Part shown: positions 43,669-51,594 of the stretch, piece by piece
Layout: each line of letters begins with the position of its first letter
How positions within the stretch are numbered: the stretch's first letter is position 1
Assembly: GCF_027594745.1 (NCBI RefSeq)
Contig: NZ_CP110854.1
Location: forward strand, 3,737,501 to 3,801,500
Direction: 5' to 3'
DNA: 64,000 nt
Origin: Saprospira grandis
GTDB taxonomy: Bacteria; Bacteroidota; Bacteroidia; Chitinophagales; Saprospiraceae
Position numbers and translations under genes: made by a program
The notes under the pieces: model-generated
Databases searched by the model: none
The model's input: the letters and a program-made list of their open reading frames with translations, nothing else
Told to the model about the DNA's origin: nothing

Positions 43669-44367
43669 ATGTTTCCATTCTTTCTGTTTCAAGACCCTAC
43701 GACTACGGCCACCGATGGCGGCGAAGTAGTTCCTGAAGAGGTAAGCTTTTCCCTCATTGAGGTCATTTTTTCGGGTGGCCCTATTGGGGTTGTCATTGCA
43801 GTAATTCTGCTCCTCTTAGCCGTTATGGCCGTTTATATCCTGATCGAGCGCTATCTTACTATTAAGCGCGCTGGTGATCTAGACGAAAATTTTATGGCCC
43901 AAATTCGCGGCTTTGTCCAAACTGGAGATGTAGAATCGGCCCTAGCGCTTTGCCGCCAAACCAATACGCCCGTAGCTCGTTTGGTCGCCAAAGGCCTACA
44001 ACGCATCGGCAAACCCCTAGAGGATATCAATGCCGCCGTAGAAAATGTAGGTAACCTAGAAATCTTCCAACTCGAAAAACGCCTCTCTACTTTGGCCACT
44101 ATTTCTGGTGCCGCACCCATGATTGGCTTTTTTGGTACCGTAACCGGAATGATTCTCTCTTTTATGAATATGGCCGGCGGAGATGTAAGTACAGAAGCCC
44201 TAGCAGGCGGTATTTACCAAGCCCTAATTACTACAGCTTTTGGTCTTTTTGTCGGAATTATCGCCTTTATCGGCTATAACTCACTGATCGCAAGCATGGG
44301 CCGCGTCATCTTTAAGATGGAAGCTGCCACCGTTGAATTTATGGACCTACTACAGGAGCCCGCCTAG
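43669..44367 (+). CDS. exbB: ExbB/TolQ/MotA-family proton channel protein
   Basis: A 232-residue inner-membrane protein with three hydrophobic segments (about 35-60, 140-170, 180-205). The GTVTGMI block with preceding ISGAAPMIGFFG is the conserved pore region. It forms the stator pentamer that, with ExbD, uses the proton gradient to drive TonB. It is first of a tight cluster of exbB, two exbD genes, an ExbD-like gene and a TonB-like gene. Confidence 0.93.
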   Translation: MFPFFLFQDPTTTATDGGEVVPEEVSFSLIEVIFSGGPIGVVIAVILLLLAVMAVYILIERYLTIKRAGDLDENFMAQIRGFVQTGDVESALALCRQTNTPVARLVAKGLQRIGKPLEDINAAVENVGNLEIFQLEKRLSTLATISGAAPMIGFFGTVTGMILSFMNMAGGDVSTEALAGGIYQALITTAFGLFVGIIAFIGYNSLIASMGRVIFKMEAATVEFMDLLQEPA

Positions 44368-44392
44368 GCCCCTGAGCAAAACCTTTTAGCTT

Positions 44393-44812
44393 ATGGGACT
44401 CAGTAAACGCAGCTCGGTATCGGCCGAATTTAATATGTCTTCACTGACCGATATCATCTTTCTGCTGCTCATCTTTTTTATGCTTACTTCTAGCCTGACG
44501 AGCCCCAATCTCAAAAATCTCGATCGCCCAATTTCTAGCAGTACTACCCCTTCTCCCCAAAATATTGCCCTTTCGGTTACCCCCGAAGGTGAGTATTTTA
44601 TAGAGTCGGAGCTGGTCACTAAAGAAAATTTGGACCGCCGAATGGAACTTCGGATTATCGAGGAAAGAGAAAAGAATCGTCAAAAAGGAATCAAAACCGA
44701 GGTGACTATTGTCCTCAATCTAGACAAAAATGAGCCCACCAGCACCATCGTCGAAATCATGGCGCTGAGCAACAAACATAAGGCTCGCCTCATCTTGGCC
44801 ACCGATCCTTAA
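44393..44812 (+). CDS. exbD: ExbD/TolR-family protein 1
   Basis: A 139-residue protein with a short cytoplasmic start, one transmembrane helix and a periplasmic domain. SSLTDIIFLLLIFFMLTSSL contains the proton-carrying aspartate of ExbD, and its neighbour has the same block. It lies 25 bases after exbB. Two ExbD paralogues per ExbB is common in Bacteroidota. Confidence 0.93.
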   Translation: MGLSKRSSVSAEFNMSSLTDIIFLLLIFFMLTSSLTSPNLKNLDRPISSSTTPSPQNIALSVTPEGEYFIESELVTKENLDRRMELRIIEEREKNRQKGIKTEVTIVLNLDKNEPTSTIVEIMALSNKHKARLILATDP

Positions 44813-44835
44813 GGCCTCAAAAGCTCCAATTTATT

Positions 44836-45243
44836 ATGGGACTGAAAAAACGTACAGAGGTTTCGGCCGAGTTTAATATGTCCTCGCTGACCGATATTAT
44901 CTTCTTGTTGTTGATTTTCTTCATGCTGACCTCTTCTTTGGTTAACCCAACAGCGATCAACCTCAAGTTGCCCAACTCCAGCCGTTCCAAACCAATTTCC
45001 TCCAATAAACCCGCAATTATTGTGGTTAATGAAACTAAGGAAATTCGATTTAATCAACTCAAGGTGGATATTCCCGCCCTCAAAGCCAAAATTGGCCAAT
45101 ATGTCCTCGCCGATGGCCGAGCCGCTGGCGAGGTAACCGTCATCCTAGATGTACATCCCAAGGTCGATGCCCAAACCCTGGTTTCGGTCGTCGATGCCCT
45201 CAATGATGTGGGCGTCAAAATGATTTTGGCCACCCGATTATAG
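44836..45243 (+). CDS. exbD: ExbD/TolR-family protein 2
   Basis: A 135-residue ExbD paralogue. The transmembrane block FNMSSLTDIIFLLLIFFMLT is almost identical to that of the preceding gene, with the essential Asp, and the periplasmic part ends VSVVDALNDVGVKMILAT. It starts 23 bases after exbD1 and is followed after 4 bases by the next gene. Confidence 0.93.
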   Translation: MGLKKRTEVSAEFNMSSLTDIIFLLLIFFMLTSSLVNPTAINLKLPNSSRSKPISSNKPAIIVVNETKEIRFNQLKVDIPALKAKIGQYVLADGRAAGEVTVILDVHPKVDAQTLVSVVDALNDVGVKMILATRL

Positions 45244-45247
45244 CCCT

Positions 45248-45628
45248 ATGCCCAGATTCCGACAAAACCTTGCCCCGCAAAAATTGTCTTCCTGGCGCAT
45301 CTATTTGCTCCTTTTGGTCATCTTAGGGATGGGGGGCTTCTTCTACTTCTTTACTCAAGCCCTGCTGCAAAGCTACAAAACGACTATTCTCAGAGTCGAA
45401 TGCCTGCCGCAGGGCCGCTATTGGGTCCAAGGAGATACCGTAGATTTTGAGGGCTTTGCCCCCAAACTTCGACAAAAGGTCGAGCGCTACCAAGATCTTA
45501 ACCCCAATATGCAAATCCACTTTTATTTGCCCCCCAAAGCAACTGCCCAAGATATAGCCCCCCTCATTCAGGTCGCCAACGCCTTCGAACAGGCCGAACT
45601 GCAACTCTATACCCTGCCGAGGAACTAA
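45248..45628 (+). CDS. Small membrane protein, possibly a degenerate ExbD-like subunit
   Basis: A 126-residue protein with a basic N-terminus, one transmembrane helix (about 18-40) and a periplasmic domain. The domain pattern (GRYWVQGDTVDFEGFAPKLR.., then LIQVANAFEQAELQLYTL) resembles the periplasmic half of ExbD, but the membrane aspartate block is missing. Its position 4 bases after exbD2 supports a role in the same complex. This is inference from layout and weak resemblance. Confidence 0.7.
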   Translation: MPRFRQNLAPQKLSSWRIYLLLLVILGMGGFFYFFTQALLQSYKTTILRVECLPQGRYWVQGDTVDFEGFAPKLRQKVERYQDLNPNMQIHFYLPPKATAQDIAPLIQVANAFEQAELQLYTLPRN

Positions 45629-45666
45629 TTTTTTGCTTAGGGCTATATATGTTATATAGTATGTTG

Positions 45667-45930
45667 TTTTGGGGCCTCTGCCTCGCTTCGCTCGTCGGCG
45701 GTTACTCCCTTCGGTCGTCGAACTGCGGCCTAACGGCCTTGTTGTCGTTTCGCAGCTCGCTGCTGTTTTGGGGCCTCCTGCCTGCGGCAGGCGCTACGTT
45801 TCGCAGCTCGCTGCTCGCTCGGCCCTTCAGCCTTTCAGGCTTCGGTCTGGCCTTCGGCCACTGCTGCACATCGGTTACTCCCTTTGGTCGTCGAACTGCG
45901 GCTTGCAGCCTTGTTGTGGCCTGCGGCCCT
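45667..45930 (+). repeat. SHR element copies 17-18 (subtype A, tandem)
   Basis: Two overlapping subtype A units. The first carries the GGTCGTCGAACTGCGGC module with stem GGCC-TAAC-GGCC. The second starts again at TTTTGGGGCCTCC with left slot CTGCC/GGCAG, and a second copy of the module (stem GGCT-TGCA-GCC) closes it. It fills the 367-base gap inside the Exb-TonB cluster. Confidence 0.85.
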
Positions 45931-45995
45931 ATCGGGCCTGCAAAACGCGGAAATAGGCCCAAACCACTCTTATTTTAGTTAGAAAATCTAGCCTT

Positions 45996-46841
45996 ATGTC
46001 TACTCAAGAAATGGAATTTCAACCCGGCGCAGATCATCTGAGCCAAAGCAAAGACCGAAATATTGCCCGCATTGGGGCTCTGGTCTTTCTGATTCTCCTG
46101 CTCACGCTTATTTTTTGGCGGTTCTTTAGCTATGAATATCCGCTTAAGGAGGCTGGTGGACTAGAAGCCTCTTTTGGTAATGTTCAAATTGCAGGCGGTA
46201 GCGCTTCCGAAAATCCTACGCCAACTACAGATCCTCAACCCCAGGAGGAAAATAATCCTACGCCAACTACCCAAGAAATTGAGGAGGTCCAAACGGATGA
46301 TAATATGGAGTCGGAGGCTGTGAAAACAGAACCCACACCCACACCACCTCAAAATACACCTAGCGAAAACACCAACAATAATAATTCTTCTTCCTCTTCA
46401 TCTAGCTCTTCTAATACCTATACGCCTAGCTTTCCTGGTGCTGGAAATGGAAACAAAACAGGCCCCGGCCAGCAGGGAACTCCTGCCGGGAAAAAAGATG
46501 ACCTAGGCGGAATTGGTAAAGGAAAAGAAGGCGAAGGCACAGGAGAATTGGGCGCTGGCCGAAATTGTCTTAGCGCTTGTAATTGTGAATTGAGCGCCAA
46601 CCAACTCTCTCAGTTTGAGTCGGGCAACCGTACCGCTTATATTGAAATCTTGGTAGATTCTGATGGAAATGTAATTGAGGCCAAGATGGCTAGCGTAAAG
46701 GATTTTCCTCAAAATGCGCAGTTTACCAAGGCGGTAGAAATTGATCTTTTAGAAAAATGTGCGCTCAAAAGAAAATACGATCCTTCTGATAAGGGCTTTA
46801 AGGCCAAGGGCGTAATTACCATGAGCATTGTCCAAAAATAA
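45996..46841 (+). CDS. TonB-family energy transducer
   Basis: A 281-residue protein with a cytoplasmic start, one transmembrane helix (about 24-44), a long Pro/Thr/Glu and Ser/Asn low-complexity periplasmic spacer (about 65-185, with a run of nine serines) and a C-terminal domain (about 195-281) with a TonB-like pattern (GNRTAYIEILVDSDGNVIEA, KRKYDPS, KGVITMSI). A CLSACNC cluster precedes it. It probably transmits ExbB/ExbD energy to outer-membrane receptors such as that at 40335-42995. Confidence 0.83.
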   Translation: MSTQEMEFQPGADHLSQSKDRNIARIGALVFLILLLTLIFWRFFSYEYPLKEAGGLEASFGNVQIAGGSASENPTPTTDPQPQEENNPTPTTQEIEEVQTDDNMESEAVKTEPTPTPPQNTPSENTNNNNSSSSSSSSSNTYTPSFPGAGNGNKTGPGQQGTPAGKKDDLGGIGKGKEGEGTGELGAGRNCLSACNCELSANQLSQFESGNRTAYIEILVDSDGNVIEAKMASVKDFPQNAQFTKAVEIDLLEKCALKRKYDPSDKGFKAKGVITMSIVQK

Positions 46842-46845
46842 GCAG

Positions 46846-47331
46846 ATGAAAATTGCCTATTTCCATGGGCTAGAATCTAAGGTGGGCGGCCCCAAACCCA
46901 ACTGGCTCCAAGCAGAGGGCCATGAGGTTTGGGCGCCGCCCATGCCATATAAGAGCCAGCCCCTTTTATTTGAAATGACCCAAAAAGCAGTGCTAGAGCA
47001 AGAGATAGAACTTTTGGTAGGGAGTAGTATGGGCGGCTATTTTGCCTATCATCTGGCTCGTTTGCTAGATCTTCCCGCCTTGTTGTTTAATCCCGCCTTG
47101 GGCGTACGCTCTGTTAAGGTAAAGGCCGATCAGAGTGGAGAAAAAACGCCTTTGTTGCTTTTGGCTTTTGGCCAAAATGACCAATTGATTGCGCCGACTA
47201 GCAGCCAAGCCTTTTTGGCGGCCAATTGGTCCAAAAAAGAGCAGTTGCATTACCTTTGGGGAGAGCATGGACATCGGACGCCTCTGCCTTTTTTTCAGCA
47301 GGGCGTTAAAGAAATTTTAAGATTATTGTGA
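46846..47331 (+). CDS. YqiA/YcfP-like alpha/beta hydrolase
   Basis: A 161-residue esterase-like protein. IAYFHGLESK at the start, the nucleophile elbow GSSMGGY (Ser in GxSxG), a later FGQNDQLI aspartate region and the EHGHR histidine form the expected triad. Its short length fits the YqiA/UPF0227 group. The ATG at 46846 lies 4 bases after the TonB-like stop and is preferred over an overlapping upstream start. It overlaps the next gene by 4 bases (GTGA). Confidence 0.85.
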   Translation: MKIAYFHGLESKVGGPKPNWLQAEGHEVWAPPMPYKSQPLLFEMTQKAVLEQEIELLVGSSMGGYFAYHLARLLDLPALLFNPALGVRSVKVKADQSGEKTPLLLLAFGQNDQLIAPTSSQAFLAANWSKKEQLHYLWGEHGHRTPLPFFQQGVKEILRLL

Positions 47332-47618
47332 TCCTTCGGAAACTTTTTCGCGGCTATTTTGAATTAGCTGTTTGGTTATTTGCGCTAATCTATTTGGCCC
47401 TCTTTGCCCAGCCCGATGCGATAGAACATTTTAGTATTTGTGTTTATCGAGCTATTGGTTTTGATAGCTGTTGGGGTTGTGGTTTGGGCCGATCGGTAGC
47501 CTTTGCACTGCAAGGCAATTTGGCCAAATCTTGGGAAATGCACCCTTTGGGTTTGCCCGCTATTGCTATCCTTTTACACCGCATTTATCGACTTATTCGT
47601 CTGGCCTGGAAAGCATAG
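47328..47618 (+). CDS. DUF2752 small membrane protein
   Basis: A 96-residue protein with two hydrophobic segments. FDSCWGCGLGRSVAFALQGN and the following HPLG are the conserved CPxCGxTR-A-xxxG and HPxG blocks of DUF2752, here with CWGCGLGR. It starts at GTG, overlapping the hydrolase stop by 4 bases, so translational coupling is likely. Function unknown. Confidence 0.87.
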   Translation: MILRKLFRGYFELAVWLFALIYLALFAQPDAIEHFSICVYRAIGFDSCWGCGLGRSVAFALQGNLAKSWEMHPLGLPAIAILLHRIYRLIRLAWKA

Positions 47619-47650
47619 CTCCTTTTGCGGCGAGCAGGGCCGCAGGCAAT

Positions 47651-47762
47651 AGCCAGATTTAAACGCACTCACTTTTATAGTTTGCAGCAATTTCTCGCTA
47701 GTCGGCCCTATTTTTCTCCGCTATAGCGAAGGCTATGCCCTTAAAAAATAGTTGGCCTAGAA
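47651..47762 (+). mobile_element. R2 element copy 3, right part lost
   Basis: Matches the first 112 bases of R2 copy 1, from AGCCAGATTTAAACGC to TTGGCCTAG. The remaining 48 bases are replaced by AAAGCTTAGCTCC-type sequence before SHR copy 19. The upstream GCAGGCAAT flank is kept. Confidence 0.78.
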
Positions 47763-47785
47763 AGCTTAGCTCCTCTTGCGGTGAG

Positions 47786-47922
47786 CAGGCCCGAAGGGCC
47801 GCAGGCTGAGGGATGGACAGCAGTGGCCGAAGGCCAGACCCAGCCGCCAAAGGCGGCGCAGGGCCGAGCGAACAGCGAGCTGCGAAACAGCCCGACCCGC
47901 CCGCAGGGCGGGGCAGCCCCAA
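47786..47922 (-). repeat. SHR element copy 19 (subtype B)
   Basis: Minus-strand subtype B with slot stem GCCGCC/GGCGGC and left slot CCGCCC/GGGCGG. It follows the truncated R2 copy and ends 24 bases before a lipoprotein start. Confidence 0.87.
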
Positions 47923-47945
47923 ACAAAAAACAACAAATTTAAAAT

Positions 47946-48455
47946 ATGAAAACCTTAGTTAAAATTAGTGTATTTGTTCTACTTGCTATTACTGTAGTCA
48001 CTTGTCTTTTTCAACCTTCTCAGGAAGAGCAGCAGCTGTTGGGAAATTGGGGAGAGGAGAAGGATGATGCTATATTATGCCTACAGCTCAATCCTAATCA
48101 TCAGGCAAACTTTTACTTTTTTTATTCGAATCTATTTACGGGTGAATTTCTTATGAAGGTAAAGATGAATTGGGAGCTGATTGATGGGAAGTTATCTTTG
48201 CGCTTCGACAAAAAAGATCCTCCAGAAATAGCCATTAACTCGGCATTGAAGAATACTGCTATGCGGATGAAAATAAATGAAATGCGGGATGATTTTTTGA
48301 AGGGTTTGGAAGAGGATTTTGCTACGGAGCATTTCTATGAAATTACAGAGGAGGGGGATTTAGCGATAGGAGAAGGAGAGGAGAGGCAAGTTATACCAGC
48401 TTATAGCCAGGCTAATATTGATTTGCTTGAAGATTTTCTAAAAGAACATAAATAA
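47946..48455 (+). CDS. Putative lipoprotein, tandem family member 1
   Basis: A 169-residue protein with a signal and lipobox-like VVTC. The mature domain starts EEQQLLGNWGEE, resembling the GxW opening of lipocalin-like domains, and has AMRMKINEMRDDFLKG in the second half. It is the most diverged of three consecutive genes sharing this plan. Its start comes just after SHR copy 19. Confidence 0.75.
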   Translation: MKTLVKISVFVLLAITVVTCLFQPSQEEQQLLGNWGEEKDDAILCLQLNPNHQANFYFFYSNLFTGEFLMKVKMNWELIDGKLSLRFDKKDPPEIAINSALKNTAMRMKINEMRDDFLKGLEEDFATEHFYEITEEGDLAIGEGEERQVIPAYSQANIDLLEDFLKEHK

Positions 48456-48472
48456 TTAAACCATAAACCTTT

Positions 48473-48970
48473 ATGAAAGTAGTAGCCTACAGTTTTTCTT
48501 TTATTTTGCTCTTTTTATTGAGCAGTTGTAGCCTTTTATTGAGCGATGCCGAGCGGCAGGTGGTGGGGCAATGGAAGCAAGTGACTTTGGTCTCGAAAAA
48601 TTATATGGAATTTGGGGCCGACCATAGCGTAACCAACTATATTCAGGTCAATATTCCGATGGGCGGCAAGGCGCTGATGGTGGCTAGAGGAAGCTGGAGC
48701 TTGGAAAATGAGGAATTGCGCATTCAGTATAAGGGAACGCCTGAAATTGCGACAGAAGGAAGTGCAAAAACCATTGAAAAAGCCATTGAATTGATCGCTC
48801 CAGAGCTGAATATGGAAGCCTTGGAGGACCAAGAAGTTAGCTTTTCTTGTACGGGCCAAAAAAATGACAAACTGCAATTGGATGGAGTGGGCTGGAAGCC
48901 CGCCAGCAGTAGCGAAATTCAGGAAATGGAGCAATTTCGTAAAGAACACAGCAAAAAAACCGAACTCTAG
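48473..48970 (+). CDS. Putative lipoprotein, tandem family member 2
   Basis: A 165-residue protein with lipobox LSSC, then AERQVVGQWKQV, FGADHSVTNY, MGGKALMVARGSWSLENEELRI and CTGQKNDKLQL. The last three segments match member 3 in order and spacing. A lipocalin-like beta-barrel is plausible. It lies 17 bases after member 1, and member 3 starts directly after its stop. Confidence 0.78.
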   Translation: MKVVAYSFSFILLFLLSSCSLLLSDAERQVVGQWKQVTLVSKNYMEFGADHSVTNYIQVNIPMGGKALMVARGSWSLENEELRIQYKGTPEIATEGSAKTIEKAIELIAPELNMEALEDQEVSFSCTGQKNDKLQLDGVGWKPASSSEIQEMEQFRKEHSKKTEL

Positions 48971-49453
48971 ATGCGATATTTAGCGATTATTTTATGCCTA
49001 GCGCTATTTTCTTGTGGTCCAGACTTTGACCAATCGGAGGAAAGTTTGATTGGGGGCTGGATGCAAAGCCGCTTGGGCACAGACTCTTATTTGATCCTAG
49101 AAAAAGACCACTCTTTTAAGCGCTATAGCAAAAATGAAATTCCGGGTGGTGGAAAGTATTTTACCCTTGTAGAAGGAAGTTGGAAACTAGAAGGCGAGGA
49201 GTTGTTATTTGAGTTGGGCAAGCCAAAACTTTATGTCAATCATAATCAGGAAATGACCAAAGAGCTCTTTAATCGTATGGGGAGCATGCAGCATTCTGAG
49301 ATTTTTGACCGAATGAAAATTGGCTATGTTTATACGGGCAAAAAGTTGGACCGTTTGTACTTTGAAGAAGGGCAGTGGACCACGGTTTGGGTCCCGCTTA
49401 ACCCTAGAGAACTTCAACTTTTGGTTGACTTTGTTGCGCAAGAAGAAAATTAG
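48971..49453 (+). CDS. Putative lipoprotein, tandem family member 3
   Basis: A 160-residue protein with lipobox LFSC, then EESLIGGWMQS, LEKDHSFKRYSKNEIPGGGK, EGSWKLEGEELLFEL and YTGKKLDRLYFEEG, the same plan as member 2. No intergenic bases separate it from member 2. Function unknown. It is probably a product of local duplication. Confidence 0.78.
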   Translation: MRYLAIILCLALFSCGPDFDQSEESLIGGWMQSRLGTDSYLILEKDHSFKRYSKNEIPGGGKYFTLVEGSWKLEGEELLFELGKPKLYVNHNQEMTKELFNRMGSMQHSEIFDRMKIGYVYTGKKLDRLYFEEGQWTTVWVPLNPRELQLLVDFVAQEEN

Positions 49454-49497
49454 TTGCATCTTTTAGCACAGAAAACATTTTAAAACAAAACATTCCC

Positions 49498-49869
49498 ATG
49501 AGAAAAGATATTATGGTCCTGCTACCTAAAGCAGAATCCGCAGAAGTTGAATATTTGGCGGGCATTGTTCACGATATGGATGATGCGGACCGCAAGAGTT
49601 TTTTGCGCATTTATAAGGGACGAAGATTAGATCCTATACTTGTTTTGGGCCTTTCTATTGGAGCTCCTCTTGCTGGTATTTCTGGCATTCATCGTTTTAT
49701 GATGGGCCAAATTGGTATGGGCATCCTCTATTTGCTAACGGGTGGACTTTGTATGATTGGTAACATCATTGATGCGGTTAATCACAAGAGTATGGCCTGG
49801 GAACACAACCGCAAAATTGCCGATGAGATTTATGGCAGTTTGCATGGCGGTGGTGGAGTGGTCTTTTAA
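49498..49869 (+). CDS. TM2-domain protein 1
   Basis: A 123-residue protein. After a soluble start (about 1-50), a two-helix TM2 domain follows with the core GIHRFMMGQIGMGILYLLTGGLCMIGNIID. The soluble N-terminus (LPKAESAEVEYLAGI) is shared with the next gene, so the pair are duplicates. The function of bacterial TM2 proteins is unknown. Confidence 0.87.
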   Translation: MRKDIMVLLPKAESAEVEYLAGIVHDMDDADRKSFLRIYKGRRLDPILVLGLSIGAPLAGISGIHRFMMGQIGMGILYLLTGGLCMIGNIIDAVNHKSMAWEHNRKIADEIYGSLHGGGGVVF

Positions 49870-49880
49870 TTTGCCCATTT

Positions 49881-50249
49881 ATGCAAGTAGAACAACTCAT
49901 TACTAAATTACCAAAGGCCGATGCCCTAGAAATTGCTTATTTCAGAAAGAGCATAGCCGACCTCAGCCCCGCCCAAAAGGAAGAGGTCTTTACACGCTAT
50001 CAGCATGATCGAGTGAATCCCAACTTGGTCCTTGCTTTTGCCCTGATTGGCATTTTCTTCGCATTTTCAGGTGTACATCGCCTGATTTTGGGCCAAATAG
50101 GCATGGGCATTCTCTATTTTTTTACGGGCGGCCTTTGCCTAATCGGCAATATCATGGACGCCGCCAATTATAGAGAATTAAGTTGGAAGGGCAATAAGGC
50201 CCGCCTCGATCATCGGATTGAGGCCGTTATTGCAGGCCGCCCCCGCTAA
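49881..50249 (+). CDS. TM2-domain protein 2
   Basis: A 122-residue paralogue of the preceding gene with the core GVHRLILGQIGMGILYFFTGGLCLIGN and N-terminus LPKADALEIAYFRKSI. Eleven bases separate the two. Its stop lies 4 bases from the convergent prenyl synthase stop, with no clear terminator between them. Confidence 0.87.
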   Translation: MQVEQLITKLPKADALEIAYFRKSIADLSPAQKEEVFTRYQHDRVNPNLVLAFALIGIFFAFSGVHRLILGQIGMGILYFFTGGLCLIGNIMDAANYRELSWKGNKARLDHRIEAVIAGRPR

Positions 50250-50253
50250 ATCC

Positions 50254-51234
50254 TTACTTTTTGCGCTCCGTGACAAAACGGACCAAACCTTCTAGAGCGT
50301 CTCTCGCCTCCGATGCGGGAAACGCTCTTATTAATGCTATAGCCTCCTCCTGATAATCATACATTTTCTGACGAGTGTAGGCTATGCCCGGACTTTGCAA
50401 GACAAAATCCGTTACTTCCTGTATCTTTTTAGGGTTGGTATTTTCATTCTTGATGATATTGACCATATAATTTCTGGTCTTTTTATCGGTCGTATTCAAG
50501 GCGTGAATCAAGGGCAAGGTCATCTTTTTCTCCTGAATATCATTGCCCTGCGGCTTGCCCGCATCGCCATCGCCAAAATCAAATAAATCATCGCGAATCT
50601 GAAAGGCGATCCCAATTTTTTCGCCCAGCAAATGCATGCGCTCCACCTCTTCTTCCGTAGCGCCCACAGAAGCCGCCCCCAAAGCACAGGCTGCGGCAAT
50701 CAAAGAAGCCGTTTTCTTGCGGATAATCTCATAATAGACCTCCTCTTTGATATCTAAACGACGAGCTTTTTCAATCTGCAAAAGCTCGCCCTCACTCATT
50801 TCCTTAATGGCGTTGGAGCTGATTTGTAGCAAATGATAAGCTTCATTTTTCAAAGAAAGCAAAAGCCCCTTGGCCAACATATAATCGCCAATCAATACGG
50901 CCACTTTATTGCCCCAAAGCGCATTGAGCGAGAAAAATCCACGGCGCTGCATAGAATCATCCACCACATCATCATGGATCAAAGAGGCCGTATGCAACAT
51001 CTCAATCAAAGAGGCGGCATGATAACTCATCTCCCCAATTTCACCGCAAATTTTGGCCGACAAAAAGATAAATAAAGGCCGCACTTGCTTGCCCTTCCGC
51101 TTGACCACAAAACGCATAATGGTATCCAATAAAGAAACCTGCGAACGCAATTCCTCCTCAAATACCCCCTCAAAGGTCTTTAGCTCTTCGGCAATTGGGG
51201 CTTTTATCTGGTTCAAACTCATCAAGGTCTTCAT
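50254..51234 (-). CDS. Trans-polyprenyl diphosphate synthase
   Basis: A 326-residue enzyme of isoprenoid-chain synthesis. The first aspartate-rich motif HDDVVDDSMQRRG is at 87-99, and the second, RDDLFDFGD, lies in the C-terminal half. GKQVRP near the N-terminus binds the isopentenyl substrate. It probably makes the side chain of menaquinone, consistent with mqn genes in the same window. Chain length cannot be read safely. It is transcribed alone. TATTTTTG at 51317-51324 on the minus strand is a possible -7 box. Confidence 0.92.
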   Translation of the reverse strand: MKTLMSLNQIKAPIAEELKTFEGVFEEELRSQVSLLDTIMRFVVKRKGKQVRPLFIFLSAKICGEIGEMSYHAASLIEMLHTASLIHDDVVDDSMQRRGFFSLNALWGNKVAVLIGDYMLAKGLLLSLKNEAYHLLQISSNAIKEMSEGELLQIEKARRLDIKEEVYYEIIRKKTASLIAAACALGAASVGATEEEVERMHLLGEKIGIAFQIRDDLFDFGDGDAGKPQGNDIQEKKMTLPLIHALNTTDKKTRNYMVNIIKNENTNPKKIQEVTDFVLQSPGIAYTRQKMYDYQEEAIALIRAFPASEARDALEGLVRFVTERKK

Positions 51235-51401
51235 GGGCTGCTATATAGTGTATATAATATTGTTTCTATAAGAACAAGAAGCAGCCTAAAAAGATGAGCC
51301 GGCCCCTTATTTTTTGCAAAAATACAAAGAACTTCAAGCAAGAGGAACAGCTTTCTATGAAAATGCCCAACTTCAGTAAGATTTCATTATTTTTAGTTAA
51401 G

Positions 51402-51532
51402 TTTTGGGGCTGCCCCGGCTTTCAGCCGGGTCGGGCTGTGTCAGGGCTCGCAGGTCTGCTCGGCCCTTCAGCGCTGCGCGCTTCGGTCTGGCCTGCGGCC
51501 ACCCTTATCCATCCCTCAGCCGTTGCAGGCCA
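51402..51532 (+). repeat. SHR element copy 20 (subtype B)
   Basis: Plus-strand subtype B with left slot GGCTTTCAGCC, core slot AGCGC/GCGCT type, second stem GGCC-TGC-GGCC and end ATCCATCCCTCAGCC. It lies between the divergent prenyl synthase and hydrolase genes. Confidence 0.87.
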
Positions 51533-51594
51533 AGGCCTGCCTGGGCCGATTTTCTCAGGCCAAAATTATCCAATTACTTAAGAACAAATAGAAT

